From: Flavobacterium silvaticum
GTDB lineage: Bacteria > Bacteroidota > Bacteroidia > Flavobacteriales > Flavobacteriaceae
NCBI RefSeq assembly: GCF_012911565.1
Contig: NZ_JAAMPU010000104.1
Span: 179,608 to 243,607, forward strand
Direction: 5' to 3'
DNA: 64,000 bases
Below are positions 1 through 8,901 of the stretch, piece by piece. Positions within the stretch are counted from its first letter, which is position 1. Every line of letters begins with the position of its first letter. The notes below the pieces were generated by a model. The model saw only the letters and a program-made list of their open reading frames with translations, ran no database searches and had not been told where the DNA came from. The translations under genes were made by a program, and so were the position numbers.

Positions 1-397
1 CGTCGAAATTGCTGATGGCATTGCAAAACGTATCGACAACTTCCCTGACTTCAATGAGTCGCTTGAAATGCGAAATCGTATTGGTCAGTTTGGGAAAGAA
101 TTTGAAACCTTCCGGTGTTTTGTCTTTCCAGGTTTCAACCTGCTTCCAATCTGGCATTCCGTAGAAAGTCGCGTTGAGTTCTATCGAATTGAATTGTGTC
201 GAATAATACGTAAGTTCATCTTTTGTACCTCGCGGATAAAATCCTTTGAGATCAGATTTATTCCATTTCGCACAACCGATAAACACTTCGAACGGCTGTT
301 CTTTTTTACGTGTTTTCAAAACACGTTTTGTTTCGGGAGAATCTGGTGGTAACGTAAAATCTACTTCGCCCGGATTGGGCACTTGTCCAAAAATCAT
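1..397 (-). CDS. DUF72 (YecE-like) family protein, partial
   Basis: The gene starts with ATG at 397 and runs off the left edge, so only about 132 N-terminal residues are visible. The protein opens MIFGQVPNPGEVDF and continues with FIGCAKWNKSDLKGFYP, then STQFNSIELNATFYGMPD. These blocks are typical of the DUF72/YecE family, a TIM-barrel-like family of unknown biochemical role. The C-terminal half lies outside the window, so catalytic or binding residues cannot be assessed. It is divergent from the histidine kinase gene to its right; the 189-bp gap must hold both promoters. The family call is fairly secure; no function is proposed. Confidence 0.8.
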   Translation of the reverse strand, partial: MIFGQVPNPGEVDFTLPPDSPETKRVLKTRKKEQPFEVFIGCAKWNKSDLKGFYPRGTKDELTYYSTQFNSIELNATFYGMPDWKQVETWKDKTPEGFKFFPKLTNTISHFKRLIEVREVVDTFCNAISNFD

Positions 398-586
398 AGG
401 TTGAATTTTAGCTCCAAATTACAATAATGAGTTGAACCTGAATAATTTTTTCTTTTATAAAACTGAAATGTTTTTTGTTTCATAAAAAGAAATTTCTTAC
501 TATTGTTTGCTAAAAGTGTAATTAGTCGATAAAATCGTCTTTTTATCTTTTAAAGACTTCCCCAAGTCTAACCAAAAACAAACATC

Positions 587-3082
587 TTGAGAAACATTAT
601 CTACGCTATAGCTGTAGTTTTTTGTTTTGGGTCTGTGCATGCACAATTCACGCTGGAACAAAAAACACTGCCCGAGGAAATTTCCATTCTGGAATATGCC
701 TCTATTGCCAATGCGGGCAATAAATTGTTATCTGTCCAAGAAGTTGAAAATGACAATATAACTTTCAACAAATTATCGGGTGAATTGGGAAACCTTGGTT
801 TTACAGATGAAAATTTCTGGCTCAGGTTCTCTCTCAAAAATGCTACAGATTCACCTCTGTTATATTACCTCGAAACAGCGGAGCCTGTAACCGACAATGT
901 AAATCTTTATCTCAAAAGCAATATATCGAATCCGGAAATCCAGCAAAGTGGTGACAACCTTGAATTTTACAAAAGAAGCGTGGCCAACCGACGCACATTG
1001 TTTGAAATCAGGTTAAAACCGGGCGAACAGAAAAGTGTCTTGATGGAAATCCGAAACGACGGCGAAAAAAACAGTTTGCCGCTAAAACTCATCAGCCAGA
1101 AAATGATGTTGGAAAATACCTATTACGATCAGTTAATCATGGGGGTTTTCTACGGAATATTGTTGGTCATCGCGCTTACTTATTTCTTTTTCTACTTCGC
1201 GCTGAAGGAATCCATTTTCCTGCATTATTCGCTTTATGTCACGTTTATGGGATTTTGTCAGTTCGCGCTTGACGGTTTCTACCACGAATACATCGGTCGC
1301 GGTAATTCCTGGCTGAGTCTTCATATTGTAATTCTGTCGGCTATCTTAAGTTGTTATTTCTTTGGAAAGTATAGCACGATGGCGCTTGAAATAAGGGAAA
1401 ACAATCCAAAAATCTATCGGTGTTTCCAATATTTGTATGCCTTTCTTTCGGTGGCGTTTGTCGCGGTGATTCTATTCCCGGATTTTCTCAACTATTCGTA
1501 CCCAATCATAAATATGTTGACTGTTTTGGGAATCGGATTGATTTTCGTGACTATTGGCACCATGTTTTTCCGTCGGCAGAAAGTAGATCCGTTCTACCTG
1601 AGCGGCATCTTGATTTTGTTCGGGTGCATCATCCTTGCCGTACTGATGAACTTTGGCATCATGCCGGACGGTTTCTCGATGGACAATGTAACCAAACCCG
1701 GAATCGGTCTTGAAATCATCGCGCTATCCTTATCGATGGCGAACAAAATCCGGATACTCAAAACCAAAAAAGAAGAACTTCAGGCAGCGGCATTACAAAA
1801 ATCCGAAGAAATGAACGAGGTCAAATCCTTCTTCCTTTCGAACATGAGCCATGAATTGCGTACACCATTAAATGCAATCCTGGGTTTGGCGAGTGCTATG
1901 GAACAGGACAGCAACGATCCAAAAATCAAAGCAGATTGTGAGGTCATACGTTATGCCTCATACGGATTGATATCTTCCGTGAACGACATCCTTGATTTTT
2001 CACGTATCGAAAAAGGCGAACTCCAATTGGAAAAAGGCGAATTCCGACTCAGTGATGTGCTCGCGAAATTGGCCAGAGCAATGAAAAAGCAGCACAAAGA
2101 CAAAGGACTCAAATTCAAATTTGAAAGTTCAATAGCACCTGAAATCCGTGTGTCGGGTGATGAAAGACGATTGGAACAACTGCTGTACAACCTGCTTGGA
2201 AATGCACTCAAATTCACGAATTCAGGTAAGGTGAAATTCAACGTTTCGCATCAGATTATCGATGGGAAAATACGTTTGGAATTTGTCATAAAAGACACTG
2301 GAACCGGGATAGAAAAAGAAAAACTCGAAAGTGTCTTCGAACTGTTTTCACAGAGCAATTTCGACAACAAGCGCAAATTCGGCGGATTCGGCATAGGGCT
2401 CAGTATTGTCAAGGCATTGGTCGATTTGCACGGTGGAAAAATCGACATAAAAAGTAAAGTCGGCAAAGGAACAACCTGTCGCGTAATCCTCGATTACGAT
2501 GTTGTGTGTGAACCCGTAAAATTGGAACATCTGCCTACAAAAACCATCGGTTCACGAAATATCCTGATCGTAGAAGACAACGCGATGAATCAGATGGTCA
2601 TGAAAATGATACTCAAAACACTTCCTGATACCACTTTCAGTATCGCGAACGACGGTTCCGAATGTCTGCGGATGATGCAAAACGAACAATTCAATTTAGT
2701 GCTTATGGATTTGCAGATGCCGGTTATGGACGGATACGAAGCGACCGATGCCATCCGAAAAGGTGAAGCCGGAGCAAAATATACAACCATCCCGATAATC
2801 GTCATCACGGCAGACATCACGCCCGAAAGCAAAGAACGCGCATACGCATTAGGCGCCAATGATTACCTGACCAAACCCGTCGACAAAAAACTGCTGATCG
2901 AAAAGATAGAAAATATGGATCTGCCCAAACTATTGTCGGCAGAAGAAGAGGCGGAAATGGCACTTGAAATGGACGAAAGCGATGCGTCCGAAGCTCCGAT
3001 CGAACCTGTGATTCCAAAGAAAAAGCGACGGTTCAAAGGTGTTGAAATGATCCGGTCGTTCTTTTTGAGTTATGTGTTGTAA
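587..3082 (+). CDS. Hybrid sensor histidine kinase/response regulator with 7TMR-DISM sensor
   Basis: 831 residues. The start is TTG at 587, chosen because a signal peptide (MRNIIYAIAVVFCFGSVHAQ) follows at once and no ATG is suitably placed. Domains in order: periplasmic 7TMR-DISM extracellular region (about 30-165), seven-helix 7TMR-DISM membrane region (about 180-395), a short coiled coil, HisKA with phospho-acceptor H422 in MSHELRTPLN, HATPase with GTGIEKEKLESVFELF and GFGIGLSIVK, and a receiver domain with phospho-acceptor D708 in LVLMDLQMPVMDGYEA. A charged tail of about 45 residues ends the protein. No separate output regulator or HPt gene adjoins it, so it is an orphan phosphorelay kinase. 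Family knowledge suggests sensing of a carbohydrate or small ligand outside the inner membrane; the ligand is unknown. It ends 1 bp before the convergent neighbour's stop. Confidence 0.92.
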   Translation: MRNIIYAIAVVFCFGSVHAQFTLEQKTLPEEISILEYASIANAGNKLLSVQEVENDNITFNKLSGELGNLGFTDENFWLRFSLKNATDSPLLYYLETAEPVTDNVNLYLKSNISNPEIQQSGDNLEFYKRSVANRRTLFEIRLKPGEQKSVLMEIRNDGEKNSLPLKLISQKMMLENTYYDQLIMGVFYGILLVIALTYFFFYFALKESIFLHYSLYVTFMGFCQFALDGFYHEYIGRGNSWLSLHIVILSAILSCYFFGKYSTMALEIRENNPKIYRCFQYLYAFLSVAFVAVILFPDFLNYSYPIINMLTVLGIGLIFVTIGTMFFRRQKVDPFYLSGILILFGCIILAVLMNFGIMPDGFSMDNVTKPGIGLEIIALSLSMANKIRILKTKKEELQAAALQKSEEMNEVKSFFLSNMSHELRTPLNAILGLASAMEQDSNDPKIKADCEVIRYASYGLISSVNDILDFSRIEKGELQLEKGEFRLSDVLAKLARAMKKQHKDKGLKFKFESSIAPEIRVSGDERRLEQLLYNLLGNALKFTNSGKVKFNVSHQIIDGKIRLEFVIKDTGTGIEKEKLESVFELFSQSNFDNKRKFGGFGIGLSIVKALVDLHGGKIDIKSKVGKGTTCRVILDYDVVCEPVKLEHLPTKTIGSRNILIVEDNAMNQMVMKMILKTLPDTTFSIANDGSECLRMMQNEQFNLVLMDLQMPVMDGYEATDAIRKGEAGAKYTTIPIIVITADITPESKERAYALGANDYLTKPVDKKLLIEKIENMDLPKLLSAEEEAEMALEMDESDASEAPIEPVIPKKKRRFKGVEMIRSFFLSYVL

Positions 3083-3083
3083 A

Positions 3084-3725
3084 TCAAGCTGTGGCCAGTT
3101 TTTTTATGTCTGAAATTTCAAGGTTGGTTTTGGAATAACCGGATTCGGATACTTTTATCATCGCTTTGCCAACTTCGGCCAATGTCAACACACTTTTGGA
3201 AGCAAATAACTGGATGATTTTCGTCAGCACTTTATAAATCCATTTCCAGTTTTTCTGGCCTTCGAACGGAAGCATCACGCCGGGCCGGAAGTTGAATTCA
3301 CTGCGGAATCCGAGATTTGCCAAATCGTCTTCGGTCTTTCCCTTGACACGTTGCCACATGAGTCTTCCGTTTCTGTCGGTTCCGCTTCCGGATACGTAAC
3401 AAAAACACATGGAATCGTTCACTGAGAGCACTGATTTTGCAAATGCGAGCGTCGTATCATACGTAATCTGGGTGAATTTTTCCTCGTTCATTCCAACCGA
3501 ACTGATTCCCGCTCCAAAAAAGCAGGCGTCATAACCTGAAATATCGGTTGCAAAATCGCTGAGTTTAGTAAAATCGGGCACGATCAATTCCCTTACTTTT
3601 GGATTTTGGATGCCGTACGATTTTCTCGAAATAGATAAGATTTCTGAAATTTTGGGATTTTCCAGACATTCAAACAAAATGCCTTCACCTACCATTCCGG
3701 TGGCTCCCGTGACGATTACTTTCAT
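3084..3725 (-). CDS. NAD(P)-binding Rossmann (atypical SDR/epimerase-like) protein
   Basis: 213 residues. The N-terminus MKVIVTGATGMVGEGILFEC contains the TGATGMVG dinucleotide-binding turn of the NmrA/atypical-SDR (HTATIP2-like) group. There is no clear YxxxK catalytic pair; a FCYVSGSGTDR stretch occupies the position of the usual Ser motif. Its ATG overlaps the TGA of the upstream AsmA-like gene by four bases (ATGA, 3722-3725), so the two are translated together. Substrate unknown. Membrane or cell-surface maintenance is suggested only by the AsmA coupling. Confidence 0.8.
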   Translation of the reverse strand: MKVIVTGATGMVGEGILFECLENPKISEILSISRKSYGIQNPKVRELIVPDFTKLSDFATDISGYDACFFGAGISSVGMNEEKFTQITYDTTLAFAKSVLSVNDSMCFCYVSGSGTDRNGRLMWQRVKGKTEDDLANLGFRSEFNFRPGVMLPFEGQKNWKWIYKVLTKIIQLFASKSVLTLAEVGKAMIKVSESGYSKTNLEISDIKKLATA

Positions 3726-6562
3726 GGTTTATCCTTGTCTTTTACTTCGGGATTTTTTGACTCTTCTGTCGTGACCGGCGTTACGGCACCTTGTGGTTGG
3801 GTAATGACATCTTTTCCTTTGTATTCAGACTGCGGAACTTCATCGGTGGTTTTACTGAACACTTTTATTTTAGGGTCAGATTGCGTTCCTGTAACGGCCA
3901 AAGGAATTCCAATCAATCCCAAAGGCGGAAGCCCTAGTCGGATTTTTAATGCCAGTTGGCCATCGAAGCTGGTTTTTCCCTCGAATTTCAATCTAAACAA
4001 AGCGATTTTCATTTTGGTCTCGTCCACAAAAATCACGTTGTCTTTGATGTGTGTCTTGATATCGACTTTTGAAAGATCGGGATCGTTTATTCCGTCGGAA
4101 CCTGTTTTTTGGCTCAGTCCGCTGAACAATTTCAATCCTTTGACTTTGATTTTTTTGAGCGAAACCACACCGTTGCCTTCAAGCGAATTGTAAACCGGAT
4201 TCATATTGCCGTCGAGCACGCCTTTGAGTTTGTAGTCGACCGAAATAATTCCCTGTGCATTTCCGGCCGATGTAGCCAGTTCCTTGAACATCTCGATTTC
4301 TTTGAATGCGCGTTGAATGTCGAAATTTTTGGCCTGGAAACGCAAGTCGAAACCGGCTTTTAGCGCCGATTCGTCGTCGTACATGCCATCGAGATTTAAT
4401 GTGGCGCCTATAATGTCGATCTGCGTTCCGCGAAACGTCAATTGACCTTTACTTATGCCCACAGTTCCGCGAAGGTTTTCCAGGTTGAATTTGTCGTATG
4501 TAATCTTTTGGGCATTGGCGGTAAGAGAAACATCGAGGTTCGTCGGTAACACCACAACGCCGCTTGAACTTGGAGCAACTGATTCGGCTGCTTTTGTCTC
4601 TGCTTTTTCCTTTGGATTATTACCTGGTTTCAAAGCCATGAATTCATTGACGTTGATGTATTTTGAATTCAGTACGAAATTGCCGTGGAGCGTTGCATGC
4701 TTTTCAAAAAAGTAATTGATGGCATTGACGAGCTTTCCGTTCAAATTGAAATCGCTTTGCCCGTAAGTCGCATTGAAACTGTCAAAATTCATGTCCTGTT
4801 GTTTGAACGTGAACAAGCCGTTTTCAATCAAAAATGATTTCGGGAAACTTTCCATCGAAGCCTTGATTTTCCTGACTTCCAATGTTCCGCGGTTATCGAG
4901 TTTTGAAAATTCTCCGTTGGTCGCATAACTCTGGCGGCCTTTTAGACGCAAATCGGCACGGATCATTCCATCCACATCGATTCCTTTCTGTGCAAATACA
5001 CGATAGACTTTTCCAACGTTTACGAGTCCTTTCGCAGACACATCATAAGCAACATCGTCGAGGTTGCTGAACGTGGCATTCAAATCAAACGGTTCGCCTT
5101 CGAAAGTGAGCGTTGCGGGAGAAATTTTGATCCAGGTGTCGCTGTATTTTCCGTTTGTGTTTTCGGCATTGATATCGAGGTTGATTTTTGTGATTGGGTT
5201 CGGATAATAGTCCGTTTTGATAAATCCGTACTTGATCAACACACGGCCTTTGGTCTTTGGAAACAAATGTTCTTTGGCGTTATAGATTCCATTCACATTG
5301 ACATCGGCCATAAGCAAGCCTTTCATGTCGATATTCTTGAGCCCGATGGATTTGTCCAATGTTTCCATGTCGAGCTTTCCTTTCAGGCTCGCTTTGACGG
5401 ACATATTTTCCATGCCTTTTATCGCGATGTAAGACCTGAATTTTTCTTTGCCCAATTTAAAAGTCAGCGAATCCAGTTTGATGCTGAGTTCTTCCGGATT
5501 CAGCGATGGCAATATGGCATCGAGGTTGAGGTTGATGTCAGATGTAGCAACCGGCGCTTTTTTGTATTCGATATAACCGTCGCGAACGGCCGTGTGGAAT
5601 TTTATGGTCGGCTGACGGTTCGTTGTGGCATCGTATCGGCCTTTCATGGTAAGCGCGATATCAATTTCACCCTTGACTTTTGTACTGTCGAGCCACGTGA
5701 TGTATTCGGGCGGCAACGCGGTGAACAGGTCTTCAAAATCGCTTCCCATGGATTTGACCGAAAGATCTATGTCGTATCCGTTTTTAAGGATATTCAAAAC
5801 ACCTTTAAAGTTGATGGGAAGTTTGTTGATTTTTAAGTCGTTTCGTTGAAGGGAAAAAGTAAGGGCATTGGTGTTGATACGTGTCAGCAATTCTGCCTGA
5901 AGGTTCTTTTTGAGCAGGTAATGTTCTCCATCTAATTCAAAATCGAGAGAACCTATTTTAGCGTCAGATGCCAGATCGAAAATCGCCTGGTCCAGACTGC
6001 CTTTTCCAACATAATTGAAATCATCTGCCGAAACCACTATTTTCGCCGATGCATCGTGATACCTGAGGTTGCAATGTGAGATTTTAATCTTGTCAAGTCG
6101 CAATGAGGTATTTGAAACGGTGTCTTTCGGGGCATTATCATCTGAAATATAGACGTTATAGTTGGCCTGGCCTTTTTCGTTGACCTTGACGTTAATATCT
6201 GAATTTCCCACGTAAATCTCATCGATTACAATCTCGCCGTCAAAAAGAAGTCGTTTGAGGTTGATTCCAAACCCAATGTCTTCTGCCGCAACCAACGTAT
6301 CTTTCTGGAAAGGCGCGGAACCTTTGAGGGAAAAGTCGTCAAGCGTTACCGTAAGTGATGGAAAATGGTCAAAGAAAGACAGGCGCGCTTTGGAGAAATT
6401 TAGTTCACCTGTAAGTTTTTTGTTCGCGAATCCTTTTACCTGTTCGGCAATCTGGCCCGGAAATAAAATTGGCAACAGGAACATCAGCAACAATAAAGAA
6501 CCGATTCCGATTCCCGTCCATTTCAATGTCTTTACTATAATTGTCTTTAGTCTGGCATTCAT
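3722..6562 (-). CDS. AsmA-like inner-membrane-anchored protein
   Basis: 946 residues. An N-terminal membrane anchor (about 14-35, IGIGSLLLLMFLLPILF) is followed by the AsmA signature region (GELNFSKARLSFFDHFPSLT, then VTLDDFSLKG) and a very long beta-rich periplasmic region ending in LGLPPLGLIGIPLAVTGTQ. The tail after about 905 is charged and probably disordered. The layout matches the AsmA/TamB-like bridge-protein superfamily, whose members are implicated in lipid transport and outer-membrane biogenesis. The size is usual for Bacteroidetes AsmA proteins. It is first of a two-gene unit with the Rossmann protein (4-bp overlap). The specific cargo is unknown. Confidence 0.88.
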   Translation of the reverse strand: MNARLKTIIVKTLKWTGIGIGSLLLLMFLLPILFPGQIAEQVKGFANKKLTGELNFSKARLSFFDHFPSLTVTLDDFSLKGSAPFQKDTLVAAEDIGFGINLKRLLFDGEIVIDEIYVGNSDINVKVNEKGQANYNVYISDDNAPKDTVSNTSLRLDKIKISHCNLRYHDASAKIVVSADDFNYVGKGSLDQAIFDLASDAKIGSLDFELDGEHYLLKKNLQAELLTRINTNALTFSLQRNDLKINKLPINFKGVLNILKNGYDIDLSVKSMGSDFEDLFTALPPEYITWLDSTKVKGEIDIALTMKGRYDATTNRQPTIKFHTAVRDGYIEYKKAPVATSDINLNLDAILPSLNPEELSIKLDSLTFKLGKEKFRSYIAIKGMENMSVKASLKGKLDMETLDKSIGLKNIDMKGLLMADVNVNGIYNAKEHLFPKTKGRVLIKYGFIKTDYYPNPITKINLDINAENTNGKYSDTWIKISPATLTFEGEPFDLNATFSNLDDVAYDVSAKGLVNVGKVYRVFAQKGIDVDGMIRADLRLKGRQSYATNGEFSKLDNRGTLEVRKIKASMESFPKSFLIENGLFTFKQQDMNFDSFNATYGQSDFNLNGKLVNAINYFFEKHATLHGNFVLNSKYINVNEFMALKPGNNPKEKAETKAAESVAPSSSGVVVLPTNLDVSLTANAQKITYDKFNLENLRGTVGISKGQLTFRGTQIDIIGATLNLDGMYDDESALKAGFDLRFQAKNFDIQRAFKEIEMFKELATSAGNAQGIISVDYKLKGVLDGNMNPVYNSLEGNGVVSLKKIKVKGLKLFSGLSQKTGSDGINDPDLSKVDIKTHIKDNVIFVDETKMKIALFRLKFEGKTSFDGQLALKIRLGLPPLGLIGIPLAVTGTQSDPKIKVFSKTTDEVPQSEYKGKDVITQPQGAVTPVTTEESKNPEVKDKDKP

Positions 6563-6745
6563 ATTTTAAAGGTATGGTAAGCCCAAAAGTCACGCGTTAC
6601 ACTTTTGTCAAAATTTGCAATATAACTTCCCGATTTCCGGCGTGTAAAGATACAGCCTGATCTACTGTGCCTGGAGATTTTTTGGTCAGATTTTTCACGG
6701 CAATATATTAGTGTACAGATGTATCACAAAAATTCGCCAAATAAA

Positions 6746-6776
6746 TTGCTGAATAATACCGATTGGTATAATTTTG
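6746..6776 (+). promoter_or_regulatory. tetR promoter
   Basis: TTG at 6746-6748, 20 bases, then TAATTTTG at 6769-6776, a good match to the Bacteroidetes TTG-N19-21-TAnnTTTG promoter. The TetR operator at 6756-6769 lies between the two boxes. The predicted transcript start falls after 6776, so the translation start is ATG 6803 rather than any upstream codon. Confidence 0.75.
6756..6769. promoter_or_regulatory. TetR operator O1 (tetR promoter)
   Basis: ATACC-GATT-GGTAT, a near-perfect 14-bp palindrome placed between the -33 and -7 boxes of the tetR promoter. The second copy at 7416-7429 is its exact reverse complement. The position predicts direct repression of tetR by its own product. Confidence 0.7.
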
Positions 6777-6802
6777 CAGGTAACAATCCAAACAATGCCA
6801 AA

Positions 6803-7396
6803 ATGGGCAAAGCCGAACAAACCCGACTGTTTATCATAGAAAAAACAGCCCCGATATTCAACGCCAAAGGCTATGCAGGAACTTCTTTGCAAGACATTAC
6901 CGCAGCGACGGGATTGACTAAAGGAAGCATCTACGGAAACTTTTCCAATAAAGACGAAGTCGCAGTCGAGGCTTTTGCCTACAACGTAAAACAATTGCAG
7001 GACGCTTTCAACCAGGAAATAGAAACCAAAAAAAACTATCGGGAGAAATTGCTGGTTTTTCCGTCCCGATATGAAAAGATGTTTGAAAGCCAGCTGATGG
7101 AGAAGGGCGGATGTCCTATTTTGAATACGGCAATCGATTCAGATGACACGCATCCGGAGCTTCGAGTGAAAGCATTCCAGGCTGTGATTTCGTGGAAAAA
7201 GACAATCGAATCGTTACTTGTGAAAGGAATGGAAGCAGGCGAGTTCCGGAAAGACATCGACAATCCGGAAAGTATCGCCCTGACCCTGATTGCAACCATA
7301 GAAGGCGCGGTTATGATCTCAAAACTTTCCGGAAAAGAGGCGCATATCAAAACCATCATGCAATCGGTCAAAAAAACAATTGAAGAATTAAGCTGA
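6803..7396 (+). CDS. TetR/AcrR family transcriptional regulator
   Basis: 197 residues from ATG 6803. The N-terminal helix-turn-helix domain (about 8-52) contains TSLQDITAATGLTKGSIYGNF; the ligand-binding half carries a QLMEKGGCPILNTAIDSDD stretch seen in the TetR group with a C-terminal YxdH-like domain. The frame is open upstream to 6719, but the promoter and operator lie inside that extension, so the shorter start is chosen. Operators sit in its own promoter and just ahead of the following ketosynthase gene (47 bp after the stop), so it likely represses both. The inducer is unknown; a lipid or acyl derivative would fit the neighbour (inference). Confidence 0.88.
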   Translation: MGKAEQTRLFIIEKTAPIFNAKGYAGTSLQDITAATGLTKGSIYGNFSNKDEVAVEAFAYNVKQLQDAFNQEIETKKNYREKLLVFPSRYEKMFESQLMEKGGCPILNTAIDSDDTHPELRVKAFQAVISWKKTIESLLVKGMEAGEFRKDIDNPESIALTLIATIEGAVMISKLSGKEAHIKTIMQSVKKTIEELS

Positions 7397-7415
7397 TATT
7401 TTTTTATCTAATAAA

Positions 7416-7429
7416 ATACCAATCGGTAT
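7416..7429. promoter_or_regulatory. TetR operator O2 (upstream of ketosynthase)
   Basis: ATACC-AATC-GGTAT, the exact reverse complement of the site at 6756-6769, ending 14 bp before the ketosynthase ATG. No clear TAnnTTTG box is visible nearby, so it may act on a weak internal promoter or on read-through from tetR. Confidence 0.65.
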
Positions 7430-7443
7430 AAAATAATCAAATT

Positions 7444-8715
7444 ATGAAAAGAGTTGTAGTTACAGGTTTGGGCATTATTTCGCCTTTGGGGAATTCGGTT
7501 AGTGAATTCTGGCAGCATATCGTAGACGGAAAAAGCGGAGCCGCACCCATCACCAAATTCGATGCATCGAAGTTCAAAACGCAGTTCGCATGTGAAGTCA
7601 GGGATTTTGACCCGACGAAATATTTCGAGCACAAGCAAATCCGCAAATACGATCTATTTACCCAATATGCCATTGCCGCATCGGATGAAGCCATAAAAGA
7701 TTCCGGTCTTGATTTCGAAGCTTTGGATCAGTCAGAAAGAACAAGGATCGGTGTCATCTGGGCGTCAGGTTACGGAGGAATCGGAACGTTCGAAGAGCAA
7801 TTGCAAGAGTTTTATTCTGGCGATGGAACTCCGAGGTTCAATCCGTTTTTCATCCCAAAAATAATCGTCGATATCGCTGCCGGCGCCATTTCGATTAGAC
7901 ATAAATTGCACGGCCCGAATTACGCCACGGTTTCTGCCTGCGCCTCATCGAACACCGCACTCATCAACGCTTTCGACACAATCCGGTTGGGCAAAGCAGA
8001 TGTTATCATCACCGGCGGATCGGAAGCCGCCATCACGCCTTCATCTTTCGGTGGCTTCAATGCATCCCACGCACTTTCCAAAAGAAACGATGACCCTAAA
8101 TCTGCCTCAAGACCTTTCGATAAAGATCGCGATGGTTTCGTGGCCGGAGAAGGAGCAGGTGCATTGATCCTTGAAGAACTCGAACACGCCCTGAACCGCG
8201 GCGCGACTATCTATGCCGAAGTCGCCGGTGGCGGAATGGCTGCCGATGCCTATCATTTGACCGGAACGCCGCCTGACGGATACGGAGCTGTCGCCGGAAT
8301 CACAGCCGCATTGAAAGACGCCAACATCGAACCTGAAAAAATCGATTACATCAATGCCCACGCGACTTCTACTGGTCAGGGTGATATCAGTGAATTGACT
8401 GGGATCAAGACGGTTTTCGGGAATCTTCCGGTAAAAATCAGCGCAACCAAATCCATGACGGGACATTTACTTGGCGCGGCTGGTGGCGTCGAAAGCATCA
8501 TCTCGGTGCTGTCGGTGAAGAACGATATCATTCCGGGAACGATCAATTCTATTGAAATCGATGAGAAGATCCCGCAACTGAATCTCGTCCTCGGGAAATC
8601 CATCAAGGCCAAAGTTGATTATGCGCTTAATAACACCTTTGGATTTGGCGGTCACACCGCTACGAGCATTTTTAAGAAGTTCGATGGCGTCCCGGCGGCA
8701 AAACCGATTGAATAA
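7444..8715 (+). CDS. fabF: Beta-ketoacyl-ACP synthase II (KAS II type)
   Basis: 423 residues, full length for FabF. The catalytic triad is visible: C166 in TVSACASSN, H306 in NAHATST, and H341 in SMTGHLLGAAGG. The C-terminal NNTFGFGGHTATSIF loop is also present. It extends acyl chains by condensing malonyl-ACP with acyl-ACP. It is not beside acpP or other fab genes; instead it is paired with a TetR regulator and an operator. That suggests an accessory ketosynthase, for example one adjusting membrane fatty acids, rather than the core fatty-acid synthase enzyme (inference). It could also be a ketosynthase for a small polyketide or aryl-polyene-like product, but no partner genes are present. Confidence 0.92.
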   Translation: MKRVVVTGLGIISPLGNSVSEFWQHIVDGKSGAAPITKFDASKFKTQFACEVRDFDPTKYFEHKQIRKYDLFTQYAIAASDEAIKDSGLDFEALDQSERTRIGVIWASGYGGIGTFEEQLQEFYSGDGTPRFNPFFIPKIIVDIAAGAISIRHKLHGPNYATVSACASSNTALINAFDTIRLGKADVIITGGSEAAITPSSFGGFNASHALSKRNDDPKSASRPFDKDRDGFVAGEGAGALILEELEHALNRGATIYAEVAGGGMAADAYHLTGTPPDGYGAVAGITAALKDANIEPEKIDYINAHATSTGQGDISELTGIKTVFGNLPVKISATKSMTGHLLGAAGGVESIISVLSVKNDIIPGTINSIEIDEKIPQLNLVLGKSIKAKVDYALNNTFGFGGHTATSIFKKFDGVPAAKPIE

Positions 8716-8741
8716 AAAGAAACTTTCCGTGTGCCGCCGTC

Positions 8742-8814
8742 GGGCTGTCCGCTATATCTTTTGCGCTTAAGAACGCTGCAAAAGTATGCCGCTTCTATCC
8801 CTGACGCGTGCGTG
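8742..8814. repeat. Dispersed capped-hairpin repeat, copy A
   Basis: Begins GGGCTGTCCGCTATAT and ends CCGCTTCTATCC-CTGACGCGTGCGTG. Between the ends is a copy-specific hairpin, CTTTTGC (8758-8764) with GCAAAAG (8778-8784). The shared end motifs recur at 12915, 37975 and 60188; copies A and B share an ACGCGTGCGTG right end. Confidence 0.65.
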
Positions 8815-8823
8815 TAAATTGGG

Positions 8824-8846
8824 ATTGTCTACCTATTGTTTACCAC
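8824..8846 (+). promoter_or_regulatory. Double TTGTYYACC direct-repeat site, copy 1
   Basis: TTGTCTACC and TTGTTTACC lie 11 bp apart, preceded by A. The site ends 29 bases before the -7 box TACATTTG (8876-8883) of the TPR/LuxR-type regulator. A copy identical at 19 of 23 positions occurs at 10538-10560 with the same 29-base spacing. No -33 TTG is present, which is what an activator site would allow. Confidence 0.6.
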
Positions 8847-8875
8847 TCAACATCCGGCACTTTCAGCAAAAAATC

Positions 8876-8883
8876 TACATTTG
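8876..8883 (+). promoter_or_regulatory. -7 box of TPR/LuxR-type regulator gene
   Basis: TACATTTG fits TAnnTTTG exactly and lies 19 bases before ATG 8902. This supports that start over an in-frame TTG at 8836, which would lie upstream of the promoter. Confidence 0.6.
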
Positions 8884-8901
8884 CTGCATACCAATCGAAG
8901 C

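Noticed and set aside
6719..6802. N-terminal extension of the TetR protein to 6719
   Set aside because: The extension would span the promoter and operator and lacks TetR-family similarity.
8836..8901. TTG start at 8836 for the TPR/LuxR-type regulator
   Set aside because: The TACATTTG promoter box lies within this extension, and the signal peptide begins at ATG 8902.
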